Assembly: GCF_043290135.1 (NCBI RefSeq)
Contig: NC_134709.1
Location: 109,485,645 to 109,549,644 of the forward strand
DNA from: Rhipicephalus microplus
Lineage: Eukaryota; Arthropoda; Arachnida; Ixodida; Ixodidae
Length of the DNA: 64,000 nucleotides
Direction: 5' to 3'
The notes below the pieces were generated by a model, which saw nothing but the letters and a program-made list of their open reading frames with translations, made no database searches and was not told the origin of the DNA. The position numbers and the translations under genes were made by a program. Of the stretch, positions 19,961 through 30,931 are shown in pieces. The number at the start of each line of letters is the position of its first letter. Positions within the stretch are counted from its first letter, which is position 1.

Positions 19961-21411
19961 CATCGAGTGCTACTATTATGACTTATTAGCAAATGTGCAT
20001 CGTTGCAACCTTAACGACGAAGCTTGTATTGAATATTTCATCACTGAGTTAAAGAATCATAACACCACCCGAGCGATCAGCACGAGCACATACAACTCTC
20101 TAGAGGATCTCCTGCGATGACTGACGCGTCTCGAAGAGCGAGTCGGATGCGTTGGCTCCCGGGACTGAAAACATTCAAAGGCGAGCGGATTTCAAAATCT
20201 TGTGGGTCACGGCCACAATGAAAAACGAGTTGCGGGAACGGCCTTGATTAACAAAAGTAAACAAACCCAACAAAACTCCGAATCAAGAAGGGAGACCAAA
20301 CTATCCCAACCGAGGAAAGAGACCGGCTCCCCGAAAAAAGAAGGCCGCAGTGTTCTAACTGTAAGAAGTACGGTCACCCCTCTCTAAATTGCTCGTGTCC
20401 GCAGAAAAGGGCAAAGTTCAACTCATGATTCAACCGAAGTGGACACAAAGCACAAAAAGTGAGATGACGCTGCGCCTCTTTCAAAGCATTGTGAATGTTG
20501 ACATCCGGGCAGCAGACGCGGCGAACGAAAAGTATTTCACGCTGGCTAAGGTTAACAGAAACGAAGTGAGAGCTTAAGGTGACCACAGCAATCAGAGTGT
20601 CAAAACAAGCAGGGATCAAATACACGGTGATGGAGAAGCCACTGGCCATCGGTTGCTACTTGTTGGGACATGTGAAGCCGTGCGATGAGGCCAGCGTTAA
20701 CCTCACGATTAACCAAACAACAGCCGACGTCCCCATTCTGATCCTTGCCAAATGAGTCGCAGGCGATTCCTACCGTCGTGGGGCAGCCCTTCACCGAGCA
20801 GCCTTGCGTTGTGGTTGTGAAATGACCGAACACTGTGTGTACCCTTGAAGGAGAAGAATGTGGACGAAAGTTACTACGCACTACCCCCCGTCCATCAAAT
20901 TTACAGATATTCCAATCTTCCGCCCAGTCTCCTTTTGGGCCAAAGAGTTGACAACAGTTGCGAAGACTAGAGAAATGCGTGTACTGTCAATCATTCCCAT
21001 GGTCGCTGAAAGATTGCAGCGCCAGAGCCTCCTCTAGTTAATTTTAGGCAACGAGACATTGTTTTAGAAAACTCTATGGCGCAAGCAGATGTGGGCTAAA
21101 TGCGCGGTTACATATTTGCTGTGTTTATAGATATTGAGTGCATTTATTGTGAGCTTATCGTGCTTTAAAACTGGTCTACTCGATAGTTTCCGCGTGTCAG
21201 GAAGTTTTCCTGCAATGATCGAATGGCCGATGATGCCTCGTCTTACGTTGCTGTTCAAAATAGCCTTATCGTAGGTGCGCCTTTTTGTCAACTCGCTCAA
21301 GTGCTTTCTTCCTTTGTTTATCGATTACTCATGTTGTTCGCGTGATTCAATGTCAAGTGTACTTCCGAAAACAACCCACGTCCCCGTGTTGCGACAAGCA
21401 GTGAATGGTAT
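19961..21411 (+). pseudogene. gypsy-2 gag 3' part, zinc knuckle, protease and PR-RT linker
   Basis: Continues the gag cut at 10135: IECYYYDLLANVHRC, NDEACIEYFITELKNHNTTRAIS and SLEDLLR, then a CCHC knuckle CSNCKKYGHPSLNC at 20351-20392. Protease-like sequence follows (VKPCDEASVNLTINQTTADVPILIL near 20680), and then a linker with LENSMAQADVG near 21070. There are several stops. Coding stops being recognisable near 21300, and gypsy-3 is inserted at 21411. No RT continuation was recognised after gypsy-3. Confidence 0.6.
21408..21411. repeat. Target-site duplication of gypsy-3 (left)
   Basis: GTAT, repeated at 37558-37561 directly after the other LTR. Confidence 0.75.
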
Positions 21412-21465
21412 TGTAGTGTTGTGCGTTTACACCAGATGACCTTCTGAGTCATTGGACTCGCAATA
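21412..21465 (+). repeat. gypsy-3 5' LTR, left piece
   Basis: Matches 37381-37434 with two differences. It ends with the TA that was duplicated by Tigger insertion. Confidence 0.92.
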
Positions 21466-21490
21466 CAGTAGAATCTCGTTATAACGAAGT
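21466..21490 (+). repeat. Tigger left terminal inverted repeat
   Basis: Begins CAGTAGAATCTCGTTATAAC and pairs with 32696-32720. There are about four mismatches, all in the outer half. Confidence 0.9.
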
Positions 21491-21901
21491 GGGATATAAC
21501 GAACTAATGGATATAACGAAGCAACTGTAATTCCCCTTGAAATTCCCACAGACGCCCATGTATTTAAAACCTCGTTTTAACGAAGCGAAAATTTCCTCAC
21601 AATGGATATAACAAACCATTCTTTGACCACAACAAGCATTTACTGATCATTTTGGTATACGTGAATTCAATATCTTATAGCGCGCGCCGGTTCACGTCCC
21701 ATCACGGCAGCGGTAATTCAAAACTCGCGCCTTGCGCCGCCTGCCAACACGCGCGTGGGTGCACGTCGCCCTGCCTCCCCTTTCCTCAGGAACTAATGGA
21801 CTCGCCCGCGCAGCAACTCGCGCGAGCATGCGCGTCAGCCGACCTCCCCTCTCCTGTGGAACTCGTTGACCCGCCCGCGCATCTGACCTCCTCCTTCCCT
21901 G

Positions 21902-21909
21902 AGCTCCAC
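21902..21909. repeat. Target-site duplication of P element (left)
   Basis: AGCTCCAC, an exact 8-base match to 26821-26828. Eight bases is the P-element hallmark. Confidence 0.88.
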
Positions 21910-21937
21910 TATGGTGGCTAGAAGGGCAGTGTGACGG
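21910..21937 (+). repeat. P element left terminal inverted repeat
   Basis: Starts TATGGTGGCTAGAAGGGCAG and pairs with 26793-26820, which has one more G in the G run. Confidence 0.85.
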
Positions 21938-22173
21938 TCGCCATATGCACGCCGTGGGAGAGAGGCGCACAAAACGCGATGACATTTTTTACGCCGCTAG
22001 GGGCGCGGCGGTCGTCGGGAGCGCGCGAGATCTTCGCCGCTACAGCCATTGCTACAGCTGCTACAGCCACGTGTGTTTGGCACTGTGAGCAAACTTCCGC
22101 ACGTGCAACTGTTTTTGTGTGACTCCTGGACGCGCACCATGTGAATGATTGCAGATAGCGACACACTATTACC

Positions 22174-25100
22174 ATGCCAGCGAAAGCAGGTACGTGTTTT
22201 GTACCCGGTTGTAAAAGTGGGTACAAGTCGTGTCCGGCAAGGGTGTCGTCGTTTCGAGCTCCCAAGGATGCATTGAAACGGGAGCAGTGGGCCCGTAATA
22301 TAAAACGGGGCGATAAGGAACTAACCAACGACTGCGTCGTTTGTGAACGTCACTTCGAGGCAACGTTTATACAGAGGACTTATCGTCATGTTATCAATGG
22401 TGAGGTGGTTGAAATTCCACGCGATCGGCCGCTGCTAACAGAGGACGCCGTTCCTACAATCTTCCCGGATGCGCCAAAATACCTCACAAAGAAAACGCCG
22501 ACTAGAAGGAAGGAGAGAAACCTGTGTGAACAAGGTGAGCCCCCGACTAAAAAAAGAAGGACTACTGTAAAGCAGCAGGCGCCGGAAGAAAGTGAACAAG
22601 TAATAGAAGCACAACATGCTGCAGAATCGGAGTTTACTGAAGCTGTACATACTGACACGATAGGAGTGGAGCCGCAGAGTGAAGTCAGAGCGGAATATGT
22701 GTGCCGGAACATCGAACTTCCTAACACAAGCTGGAACAAACTATCGTTTTCCACTGAAACAGGGACCGTCACTTTCGGCCTTTGCGAGTTAGAGGGTGCC
22801 GAGTTGGATCACCTACTGCTGCCGAAATTGGTGAAGTTCGAACAGGCCGTTGAGCAAGTAAGAACAGTCAGTTGTTCCGTTTTTCTTAGGGGCAAGCTGC
22901 ACCTAAAACGCAATGTTTCCTCACCAGATGAGGCGCAGTTGGCGCTGAACAGCGCACATTCTCTGGTTTTATATGCTGGCTGTGGTATGAAACCAAACAC
23001 AGTAGGAAAATATGAGTATTTTGCCGGCTTGTACTTTTCGCCCAAGTGCAGCCTTACATGCGAAAGTAAGGGCCCTTGCATGCACTGCAAGTACCTACGA
23101 AAGCTCTTGCAAAATCAGCAATCACGACAGAAACACGGCGTTTCAGTTAAACGCCTTGTAAGGCACGCCAACACTCGCCGCCGTCTGGTAGCTGCTCAAC
23201 GAAAGCTGCTGAACGTGCAGAGGGAACTCAACATGATGAAGTCTGCCAATGAGCAAATTGGAGATGAGGCACTGAATGAACGCATTAAAAAGTTGCCTCA
23301 GAAACAACAGATGGCAATTATGGCATGCTTCAGTGCAGCTAAAAGAAAATCGACATGTGGCATGCTGTATATGAAGAATTGGATCCTAGAATGCGTGCTG
23401 CTTCGCATGAGGAGTCCGAAGCTCTATGAGCACCTTCGGAAGCAGAAAATTCTTGTCCTGCCAAGCCGAACTTGTCTACAGCGTTTTATGTGCGCAATTT
23501 CAAAAGTGGCTTCGGATTTAATGACACTGTGTTTAAGGCACTTAGTGCGAAGACTGAAAGCATGGATGTCTGCAGCCGACATGGTGGCATCATTTTCGAT
23601 GAACTGAGGCTGTCTGAGCAGTTTGGTGTCAACCAAGCAGGTATGTAGTGCCTACGTTTCTCTACACCCTACACGATTTAAATATGAAAATAATTATTTG
23701 ATGCGAAAATCACACTCCCTATTTTCAGTAACAGCGCATATGCCAAATAAGTCTGTTGTCGTGTTAACTACAAGTTTTTGTCATTTTTTTAGGGTTTGTT
23801 GAAGGATTTGTTGACCTGGGCAGCTTTACAGCAGACGAGCAAAGATCCACGCCAGCAGACCATGGGATGGTGATGCTTTTTCAACCCTTTCATGGTGAGT
23901 AGTTCTGTGTAGTATCTTTCCTGTGCATTCCATATGATGTGTGAGGCACCAGTTTAACCAAGTTGGAAACCGTAGTACAAAACATGTCTTCGCACTAACT
24001 AAAACATATGAAGACATTAAAACAAGTGCATCTGTGAAGTGCGTACTTTTGTGTACAACCACGTCAAACAGAGCAACTGTACGACTTGTCATTTTTGTTT
24101 TCAAGTTTGTGAGCAAAAGTGTGCCATATTCTGGAAAATGAGAATTCCTTATTGTTATTTTTCGCAACATAAAGCTCAAATATTATCTGATTATCACCTT
24201 TTTAATGTATTCTGCCTCAACTTCTCAAAAAATTATTGTTTTTTTTTTCTAGAAAATTGTGCAAAAATTTCAATTTTTGAATTTTTCACATGCGCCTCTA
24301 AGGGGTTCAATGTATCGTATTTATTCACGCTTGTTGGCTCTGCTTTTATTTGTTTGTTCTGCAGGGGACTGGACACAGATACTAGGTGTGTTTTCCTCAA
24401 AAGGAAATATCAAGGCAGACATGCTTTCCAAGCTGCTTCTTGAGGCGATTCTTTTGGCAGAAAAAGCCGGTCTCTTCGTGAACTTCGTGTCGTGTGACGG
24501 GGCTACTTGGAATCGCAGCATGTGGAAGTCATTTGGAATCGGTGGTATGATACTTTGTTGAACCTGTAATTTGGAGCACTGAAGTCAGCAGTATTGCAGG
24601 GCTAACTGTGTTGAAATAACATTTGCTGGTCCTTGTGCTTAGGAATTTCAACAATCTCATACATACATACTTTTTTTTCAGCACACTCGGGTGGCATCAC
24701 GTGCAAGGTGTCACATCCTGTAGACTCTTCAAGAGAGCTGCACTTCTATTCCGATTTTCCTCATCTAGTGAAGTGCATCCGCAACACGTTTGTCAGCACT
24801 GGGTTCACGACTCCGGATGGGCGTGCATGCATTGAAGATATAGAGGTAGCATGGGCCAAAGACAACAGCTCTTTAACACTTAAAGCGATGCCCCTTGTAA
24901 CAAAAGCACATATCCGACCAAACTCCTTTGAAAAGATGAAAGTAAATTTAGCTTTCACGCTTTTCAGTGAGGAAGTTCTGAAAGGTATGTTTCTGTACAG
25001 ATCGGATGAACCAGAGTTCTCCAGCTCAGTATCCGCAACTGAACAACTTGTGAGACGCCTCAGTCGGCTAATATCAATCATGACGTCAAGGTGTCCAAAG

Positions 25101-26089
25101 CGAGGACTTAGACCGTCATCACAAGATGTTGCTGAGCTTGAGGCTTTTCTTGTCTTCTTAGACGCATGGGAAGAAGCTTCAAAAAATGTGGAGGTGGCTT
25201 CATGAGCAAAGGTACTGCTGAGGGTATGAGAGTTACAATACGCAGTACACTCTCACTTCTGCAGTATTTAACGTCGTCAGTGGCGTTTAAATACTTGCTG
25301 ACATCAAGATTAAGTCAAGACAAGTTGGAAAACTTGTTCGGTATAATAAGACAGTATTCGGGTACAAATGACCACCCAAGCCCGGGGCAGTTTCTTATAA
25401 CTGTAAATTGTCTCAGTTTCTATAATCTTGCGCGACCACCAAAGTCTGGAAACTCCCCGGCACAGGTTGTGAACACTCTACTGGACACGACGTCTTTAGC
25501 AGGTGCAAGTAACAGTGCCGTTTTCGGATTAAGAGAGATTATTGAGGACATGCTCGAGGCTGGATATATAGATGGTGCTGGCGATGCCATTCAGTCTGCT
25601 TTTAGAAGCGACCACAGCAGCTATGTGGTAGAGAAAAGTGACAGCCGTTTGGTTTACTACCTGTCTGGTTATGTAGCTAGAAAGTTCAGGACCAAAAATT
25701 CTTGTGGCACATGTGCATCAAAGCTAGCCATGAAAAAACAGGATGTAGCAGAAAGTGCAGACAATGAATTCACCAAACATTTTGATCGAGGGGGTTTGTT
25801 ATATCCTGGGGATGACTTGGCCATCCTTGTGGCAACATTAGAAGAAGCATTTACTTTTTTTTTCTCTACCGAGAAGCTGCAGGCATTCAGTATTCATGAT
25901 TTCATGTCATTTCTGAGTACCATTAAACTTCATCAAGTTGGCTGTGCCAATCATGGCAAAGAACTAACTGCAAAAATTGTGCAGTTTTTTGTGCTCACGC
26001 GCCTGCACTTTTATACAAAGTCGCTGAATAAAGACCGATCTGTCCAGCGGCAAAAACAGAAACACCTCAAGTTGCGAAGGTGCCAGTAA
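22174..26089 (+). pseudogene. P-type transposase with N-terminal THAP domain, four exons
   Basis: Exons are 22174-23640, 23793-23894, 24365-24544 and 24681-26089, all bounded by GT..AG with donors GTATGT, GTGAGT and GTATGA and phase-matched junctions. The THAP domain (residues 1-90) has CFVPGC, WARNIKR, CVVCERHF and AVPTIF, and should bind element ends. A coiled-coil/leucine-rich segment follows, then the RNase H-fold catalytic core with IIFDELRLSE, NFVSCDGATWNRSMW and the C-terminal QDKLENLFGIIRQ, carrying the expected D, D and E. Two single-base losses break the frame, in T4 at 23484-23487 and in A6 at 25181-25186. Both are homopolymers, so sequencing error is possible. It stops at a TAA at 26087-26089. 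Confidence 0.88.
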
Positions 26090-26792
26090 ATTTTGTGGGT
26101 ACTTTCACTTAGAATTCTCAGCTGTGCTGATTGATTTGTTTTAGTGCATTTTTTCGCACTGTGTTGGAACTGATGCATGAGCATGTCAAAAATAAAATGT
26201 TTCTGAAGAACCAGCTGGATGCACCGTGCAAACTTTTTACATTTCCAGAAACACTTGCTTAATATACTTAGTGGTAGTAGAATGACCAGAGTGTTGTAGC
26301 CTTGTGACACGACACGCACAAGTTGTAAATGTTAAGGGAATGTAACGCCCCTCTTCAAAACATTCAAGTTGCAGCTGCGCAGTTAGTATAGTTCCCGCAC
26401 GAACCGGAGCTTGTTTTTTTTTTATTGAGTGCGGGGCGTAACTAGGGAGCAACAAGAATAAAATAATTTGAGGAGCACGTCGTATCCGGGACGAACGTCT
26501 AACACAAATTTACATAACACGGGCGACTGCCAACTACCCATTCGCCGTATGTATCGCATATCTCGCGCAGACTGGCAACTCAATAAAATTGCTCATTTGC
26601 AGCATACATGGGAAGTTTAGCGTGCAACAAATGCACGCCGCATAACGAACAAATATGAAAAAAACATATATATACATACTTGGCCTTCAGCCACGCTCTA
26701 CCAACACCGCTGCACGCGCTCCCGACGCGCGCAGCGCCACCTAGACCTGCCGCCATGTTTCATTGCACGTATGTGCACCATCTGGCCCCTGC

Positions 26793-26820
26793 CCGTCACA
26801 CTGCCCCTTCTAGCCACCAT
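26793..26820 (-). repeat. P element right terminal inverted repeat
   Basis: On the minus strand it starts ATGGTGGCTAGAAGGGGCAG. AGCTCCAC follows directly on the plus strand. Confidence 0.85.
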
Positions 26821-26828
26821 AGCTCCAC
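26821..26828. repeat. Target-site duplication of P element (right)
   Basis: AGCTCCAC, partner of 21902-21909. Confidence 0.88.
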
Positions 26829-26851
26829 GCTGGGTCGGCGGAGATTGCGGC

Positions 26852-26859
26852 TTTGTTGG
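26852..26859. repeat. Target-site duplication of hAT element (left)
   Basis: TTTGTTGG, identical to 30865-30872. Eight bases is typical of hAT. Confidence 0.9.
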
Positions 26860-26873
26860 CAGGGTTACCAGAT
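26860..26873 (+). repeat. hAT left terminal inverted repeat
   Basis: CAGGGTTACCAGAT, a perfect complement of 30851-30864. Confidence 0.92.
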
Positions 26874-27007
26874 TGGGCTATTAATAGCCAAATTGGGCAA
26901 CTTTTTGTTCGAGTTGGCGTCGAATTTTTCTGTTTGGCTATGTGGCTATTTTTGGGCTAAGTTGCTCTCGACTAGGCAAAAATTCCAAAAAGCTACAAAC
27001 TGTAGAT

Positions 27008-27168
27008 AATTTTAGTATCGGGGACCCCAAACAGCTTACGCACGCACGCTCTTGCGTTCGTTTGTACCTCCAGCCGCCGGGAACCCCCAGCAGATGCAAC
27101 CACGGAGAATACAAAGGAAAGCAGGAGCATGCGTACGCGAGCGTCTGGGGGTCCCCGGCACTAAAACT
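27008..27168. repeat. MITE-like inverted repeat inside hAT
   Basis: Left arm 27008-27046 and right arm 27131-27168 are diverged inverted copies sharing CGGGGACCCC, with TTTTAGT outside and TACGC inside. The 161-bp length with no coding sequence suits a MITE. No clear target duplication was seen. Confidence 0.55.
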
Positions 27169-27917
27169 CTCTAGGAACTCTAATGCACCTTGTCAACGAC
27201 GGCCCCCTGGCCGCCGCCATAAGCCCCTTTTGGCTGTTAACATGCGTGACCCCCCAAAAATGCAGTACCGTGGCGCGACGTCAGCTTTTGTACTCCCGTG
27301 CAAAAGCTAAGAAAGGTGGTGGTGGTTCTCTCTGTTAAAAAGCTCTATACAAAGAACGCCAAGGCTTACATGCGTATCCCGCCATCAAAACATTCCAATG
27401 TGTTGAACGATCCCTGCACCTGGAGTACGTAGCCCAAGAAAGGGCTTCACGTGTCTTCAGTTTGAAACCGTGTTGATGGCTACGTTTTCTCTAGACTTTC
27501 TTGACTTCTACTACCGTAAAATGCTGAGCAAGCACCCCCTCCCCTTCCCCGCACCACACAGTGAAAGATAATAAGAAAGATGTGGAGGGGGCCTTCTTGC
27601 TCAGTCCGAGACCAAAATCCAAGATAGCAGAGGAAGTGCCTCTAAGTAGAATGCACACCTGTGCTTCTTATGAAATGCTTTGTTGAATACGCGAGCATTT
27701 ACAGTTTTTACTGAATCAGAGGGTGTCCGTCTGACATTGCACGTGTTATGACAGGAGTGGAAAGACGTTCTTCAAATACCCCAACAATTTGCGACAACCC
27801 GAAATGTGACCCTCAGACATCACACTGTACAAGTACTAAGAAATGGTGCACAAGACTCGCAGGAACCGCTGCTGCAGGATTATGAGGCAGAGAACAGATT
27901 TAAAAAAAAAACGTCGA

Positions 27918-27939
27918 GGGGGGGGGGGGGGGGGGGGGG
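27918..27939 (+). repeat. Poly-G run, 22 bases
   Basis: Uninterrupted G run. A 25-base C run lies about 200 bp downstream. Length is likely unreliable. Confidence 0.85.
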
Positions 27940-27999
27940 CGCTTGGTCAGTCATTGGCGCATATTTTCAAGTCTCCCGAAAAGGGGAAGGGGGTACATG

Positions 28000-28095
28000 A
28001 TTGTGAAAGCTATGACACGTGGGGAGCACCCATCCGAAGGTTGCAGGTTCAGTGACCCTGCCGGTAGCAGTTTGTCATTTCGTCCACTTAAATTT
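28000..28095 (+). repeat. Possible tRNA-derived SINE piece
   Basis: Contains a B-box-like GGTTCAGTGACC at about 28047 preceded by GGAGCACCCATCCG and followed by GCCGGTAGCAG and TTTCGTCCACTTAAATTTC. This resembles tRNA-derived SINE bodies, but no A box or poly-A tail is clear. Confidence 0.35.
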
Positions 28096-28135
28096 CATTG
28101 CGCTTCGGGTCTGAGGCTCTGAGGGGGCGAACGAA

Positions 28136-28160
28136 CCCCCCCCCCCCCCCCCCCCCCCCC
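28136..28160 (+). repeat. Poly-C run, 25 bases
   Basis: Uninterrupted C run followed by GGATACACCACTG. It lies within a segment flanked by direct repeats of CGGGTCTGAGGCTCTGAG at about 28106 and 28296, which suggests a small inserted repeat. Confidence 0.8.
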
Positions 28161-28334
28161 GCTTCCTTGGATACACCACTGAATGCGGGGCTTGTTGACT
28201 ACAGCTCTTCGTGTCGTTACACGTCTGAACACTCTTCGATCATTGTATTTGGAGGTATAAATTCGCGCTTCTTGCCGAGTGCTAGCAGTGCGTCTCGGGT
28301 CTGAGGCTCTGAGCTTGAAGAGACGAGCTCCAGG

Positions 28335-30484
28335 ATGGGCAAGTGGGCCAAGTACGCGCGCAACTACAAAAAGGAATGGGAGAAGGAGCCGGACTTCAAA
28401 GGTAATATATTTTCTATCCTCGGCACAAATTGTGTCAGAATGCTTTTGTATGTAATTTAATGCCCTGTTTAGAAAAAAAAATGTTCCATTCATACGCGAA
28501 ATTGAAATTTGAGGCATATGCATATGTGCAGTGAGTACAGTACTATTTTTTGTTTGTTTCTGAACGTGCAGACTGGCTATCGCCATCCAATTCAGGCGAT
28601 ATAGCCTATTGCCGAGCATGCAAGGTGGAATTGCGGCCCCACGTTCAAGACCTAAAGCTGCACTCCACTAGGGTCAAGCATGCAAACAACATGAAGCGTT
28701 CCGCTGGTCCAGCAGCGGGGCCTCTGGCATCGTTTGAGGACAGAAGACCCAGGGAGCCATGTTCCAGTTCTTCTGACGACCTCAAGGTAGCAGAGCTGCG
28801 CTTGGCTGCTCATTTGGCTGTTCACGGAAGCTTCCTGACGGCGGACCACTTGACGCCCGTGATCAGTGGGTGCTTCAGCGATTCGGTGTTGGCGTCGGCC
28901 GTCACCTAGGGGAGAACGAAGTGCGCTGCGCTAGTGACAAAGGTACTGGGGCCAACATTTAGAGAAGAGCTCTTGAAGGACATGACTGCTGCACAATATT
29001 AATTGATTGTGGATGAGAGCACGGACGTCTCGTGCACGAAGGAGCTAGCCGTCGTGGCGCGCTTTTTTTCTCGCAGCAAAAGGGATTTTCTTACAGCCTT
29101 TCTCGGCTTGGTGCCAGTGACCGATGCATCCGCGGAAGGGCTATTTTCTGAGTTGAAGGCGCTGTTAGATGCTTGCAAACTGAACATCGAATGTTGTGTG
29201 GGTATCGGGACAGATGGAGCGAGCGTCATGTGTGGGCAGCACAACAGCCTTTACACAAAAATGAAGGCAGAAAATGCACGGCTTGTTCTTGTGAAGTGTG
29301 TGTGCCATTCTTTACAGCTTGCCTGTAGTGAGGCAATAGATGTACTTCTCACGCACATTGACTACCTAGTACGCGAAACCTTCAACTGGTTCGCCCATTC
29401 ACCGAAAAGGCAGCAAGAATATAGAGTAACATACGCCGCCATTACTTCGGGCGATGTCCCGAATAAGCTCATAGGCGTTTGTGCCACGAGATGGCTTAGC
29501 ATTGCGCCTGCCTTGAGATCAGTCTTGAATCAGTGGGCTGCCCTGCGATCTCACTTTGATGCGATGAAAAGTAAGGAACGCTGCTACGCAGCAAGATTAC
29601 TCAGCGAAATGTACGCTGATGAGCAAAATTTACTTTTTCTCCGTTTTCTAAGCCCAATAATCGATGAATTCGAGCGAATGAATAAGCTCTTTCAGTGCGA
29701 GGCCCCGGACCCTGTGAGACTCAATGAAGAATTGATTTCTTTTGTTAAAGCTTTAATGACAAGAGTTGTTATGCCTGGCTATGCAGAACCTGACAATGCG
29801 GAGTGGGAGCAGCACATATTGCATGTGAGGGCATGTAGCTTGGGCGTTATTTTTCTCGACAGTTTTGAGAAGTCTTCACTCAGCGAAGGTGAAAAAGTTT
29901 GTTTGTTGGAAAGGTGCCGCAAGTTTGTGATAGCATCTATACGGAGTGTGCTCAAGCGGCTTCCCGCGAACATGAAGCTTCTCAGTGACCTCAAGCTTCT
30001 CGAGCCAAAGAGCATTAAGAAATACTCTTTCGATTTCGTGCATCGTTCATTCAATGCTTTTGTAGAGCCAAGTTGTATTTCAACAATGGAATCTGAGTAT
30101 CACCTACTCCAAACCAGAGTCGACGATCTCGCAGAGGGTACCCACTCCATAACCGAATTCTGGGTAACCGTACACAATGCAAAAAATGTTGCCGGGAACT
30201 CGATGTTTCCACTGATGTCAAAGCTGGCGCTCTCTTTGCTGTCACTACCAGTGTCAAACGCTGCTGTTGAACGAGTGTTCAGCCAGGTCCTGCTTACTAA
30301 AACTGACATTCGAAACAGGATGTCTAACGAGACCTTAGAAGCGCTGCTCCATGTAAAATTTGGTCTGGGGAGGAACGCTGGCTGCTGCAAAGATTTCAAA
30401 CCAGGAAGAGAATTTTTGTCGCGTTTTAACTCCACCGTTTTGTATGGGCCGAGCAGTGCCTCGGCATCCAAATCAAGTGTTTAA
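28335..30484 (+). pseudogene. hAT transposase (BED-type finger, DUF4371-like core, dimerisation domain)
   Basis: Exon 1 is 28335-28401 (MGKWAKYARNYKKEWEKEPDFK) and exon 2 is 28572-30484, with donor GGTAATA and acceptor TGCAG, phase-matched. A BED-like zinc finger reads YCRACKVEL...HSTRVKH. The core has LIVDESTDVSC, GIGTDGASVM and a CHSLQLACSEA motif. The C-terminal hAT dimerisation domain has LSLPVSNAAVERVFSQV and MSNETLEALLHVKF. Two in-frame stops, TAG at 28907-28909 and TAA at 29000-29002, are the only breaks over about 640 codons. AATAAA at 30658 follows. The family resembles ZMYM/zinc-finger-type hAT proteins. Confidence 0.88.
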
Positions 30485-30850
30485 GTTATCATGTTTAAGT
30501 TATTTCGCTTCTCCACTTTCATCTCTTTTGTTGTATTTTCTATTTCATGAGTTTCTGTATATATCTACTTTTTTGTAAACCCTACCTATTTCTACTTTTT
30601 GTAAATATGCTTCTATATTTCTTTGTAATTCCATTCATTTGTTTGTTATTAAGTGACAATAAACTTTTGTCTAGATTCTGCAGCCATCGCTCAATCATTG
30701 TGGATTGAATAGCAAAAAAAATATTACGCAATACGACGTATTCACGCATACATTTGCTGATTTTGGCTATTTTTGGGCTACTTCAAATTTTCGGGTTTGG
30801 CTATGTTTGGGCTACCTCGGAGTCCAATTTGGCGGTTTGAGGCTCGCACC

Positions 30851-30864
30851 ATCTGGTAACCCTG
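30851..30864 (-). repeat. hAT right terminal inverted repeat
   Basis: ATCTGGTAACCCTG on the plus strand, followed by the TTTGTTGG duplication. Confidence 0.92.
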
Positions 30865-30872
30865 TTTGTTGG
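30865..30872. repeat. Target-site duplication of hAT element (right)
   Basis: TTTGTTGG, partner of 26852-26859. Confidence 0.9.
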
Positions 30873-30931
30873 CTTTGTGCTTGGTTCCTTGTCGTTCGCT
30901 GTGGAAGAGCAACACCCCTCCGCCGCTAGAC

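Larger units (their letters stand above)
21910..26820 (+). mobile_element. P-element superfamily DNA transposon with THAP transposase
   Basis: 4.9-kb element with an 8-bp target duplication and terminal inverted repeats of about 28 bp sharing ATGGTGGCTAGAAG and GCAGTGTGACGG. One four-exon transposase gene fills it. It lies in the 5' untranslated part of Tigger. AATAAA at 26190 follows the stop. The left end has one extra T compared with the right end. Confidence 0.9.
26860..30864 (+). mobile_element. hAT DNA transposon
   Basis: 4.0-kb element with a perfect 14-bp terminal inverted repeat, CAGGGTTACCAGAT, and an 8-bp target duplication. GGGCTA-rich subterminal motifs occur at both ends. The transposase gene (two exons) fills the right half. 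The left half holds a MITE-like inverted repeat, a SINE-like piece and long G and C runs, which are probably later insertions. Confidence 0.93.

Noticed and set aside
22174..26089. A host THAP9-type gene
   Set aside because: The gene is enclosed by inverted repeats and an 8-bp target duplication and sits inside another transposon, so it is the transposase of a mobile P element.
30866..30931. Upstream in-frame ATG of the Tigger transposase
   Set aside because: It lies in the duplicated hAT target sequence, and the 22 extra residues have no family resemblance. The ATG at 30932 matches the family start.
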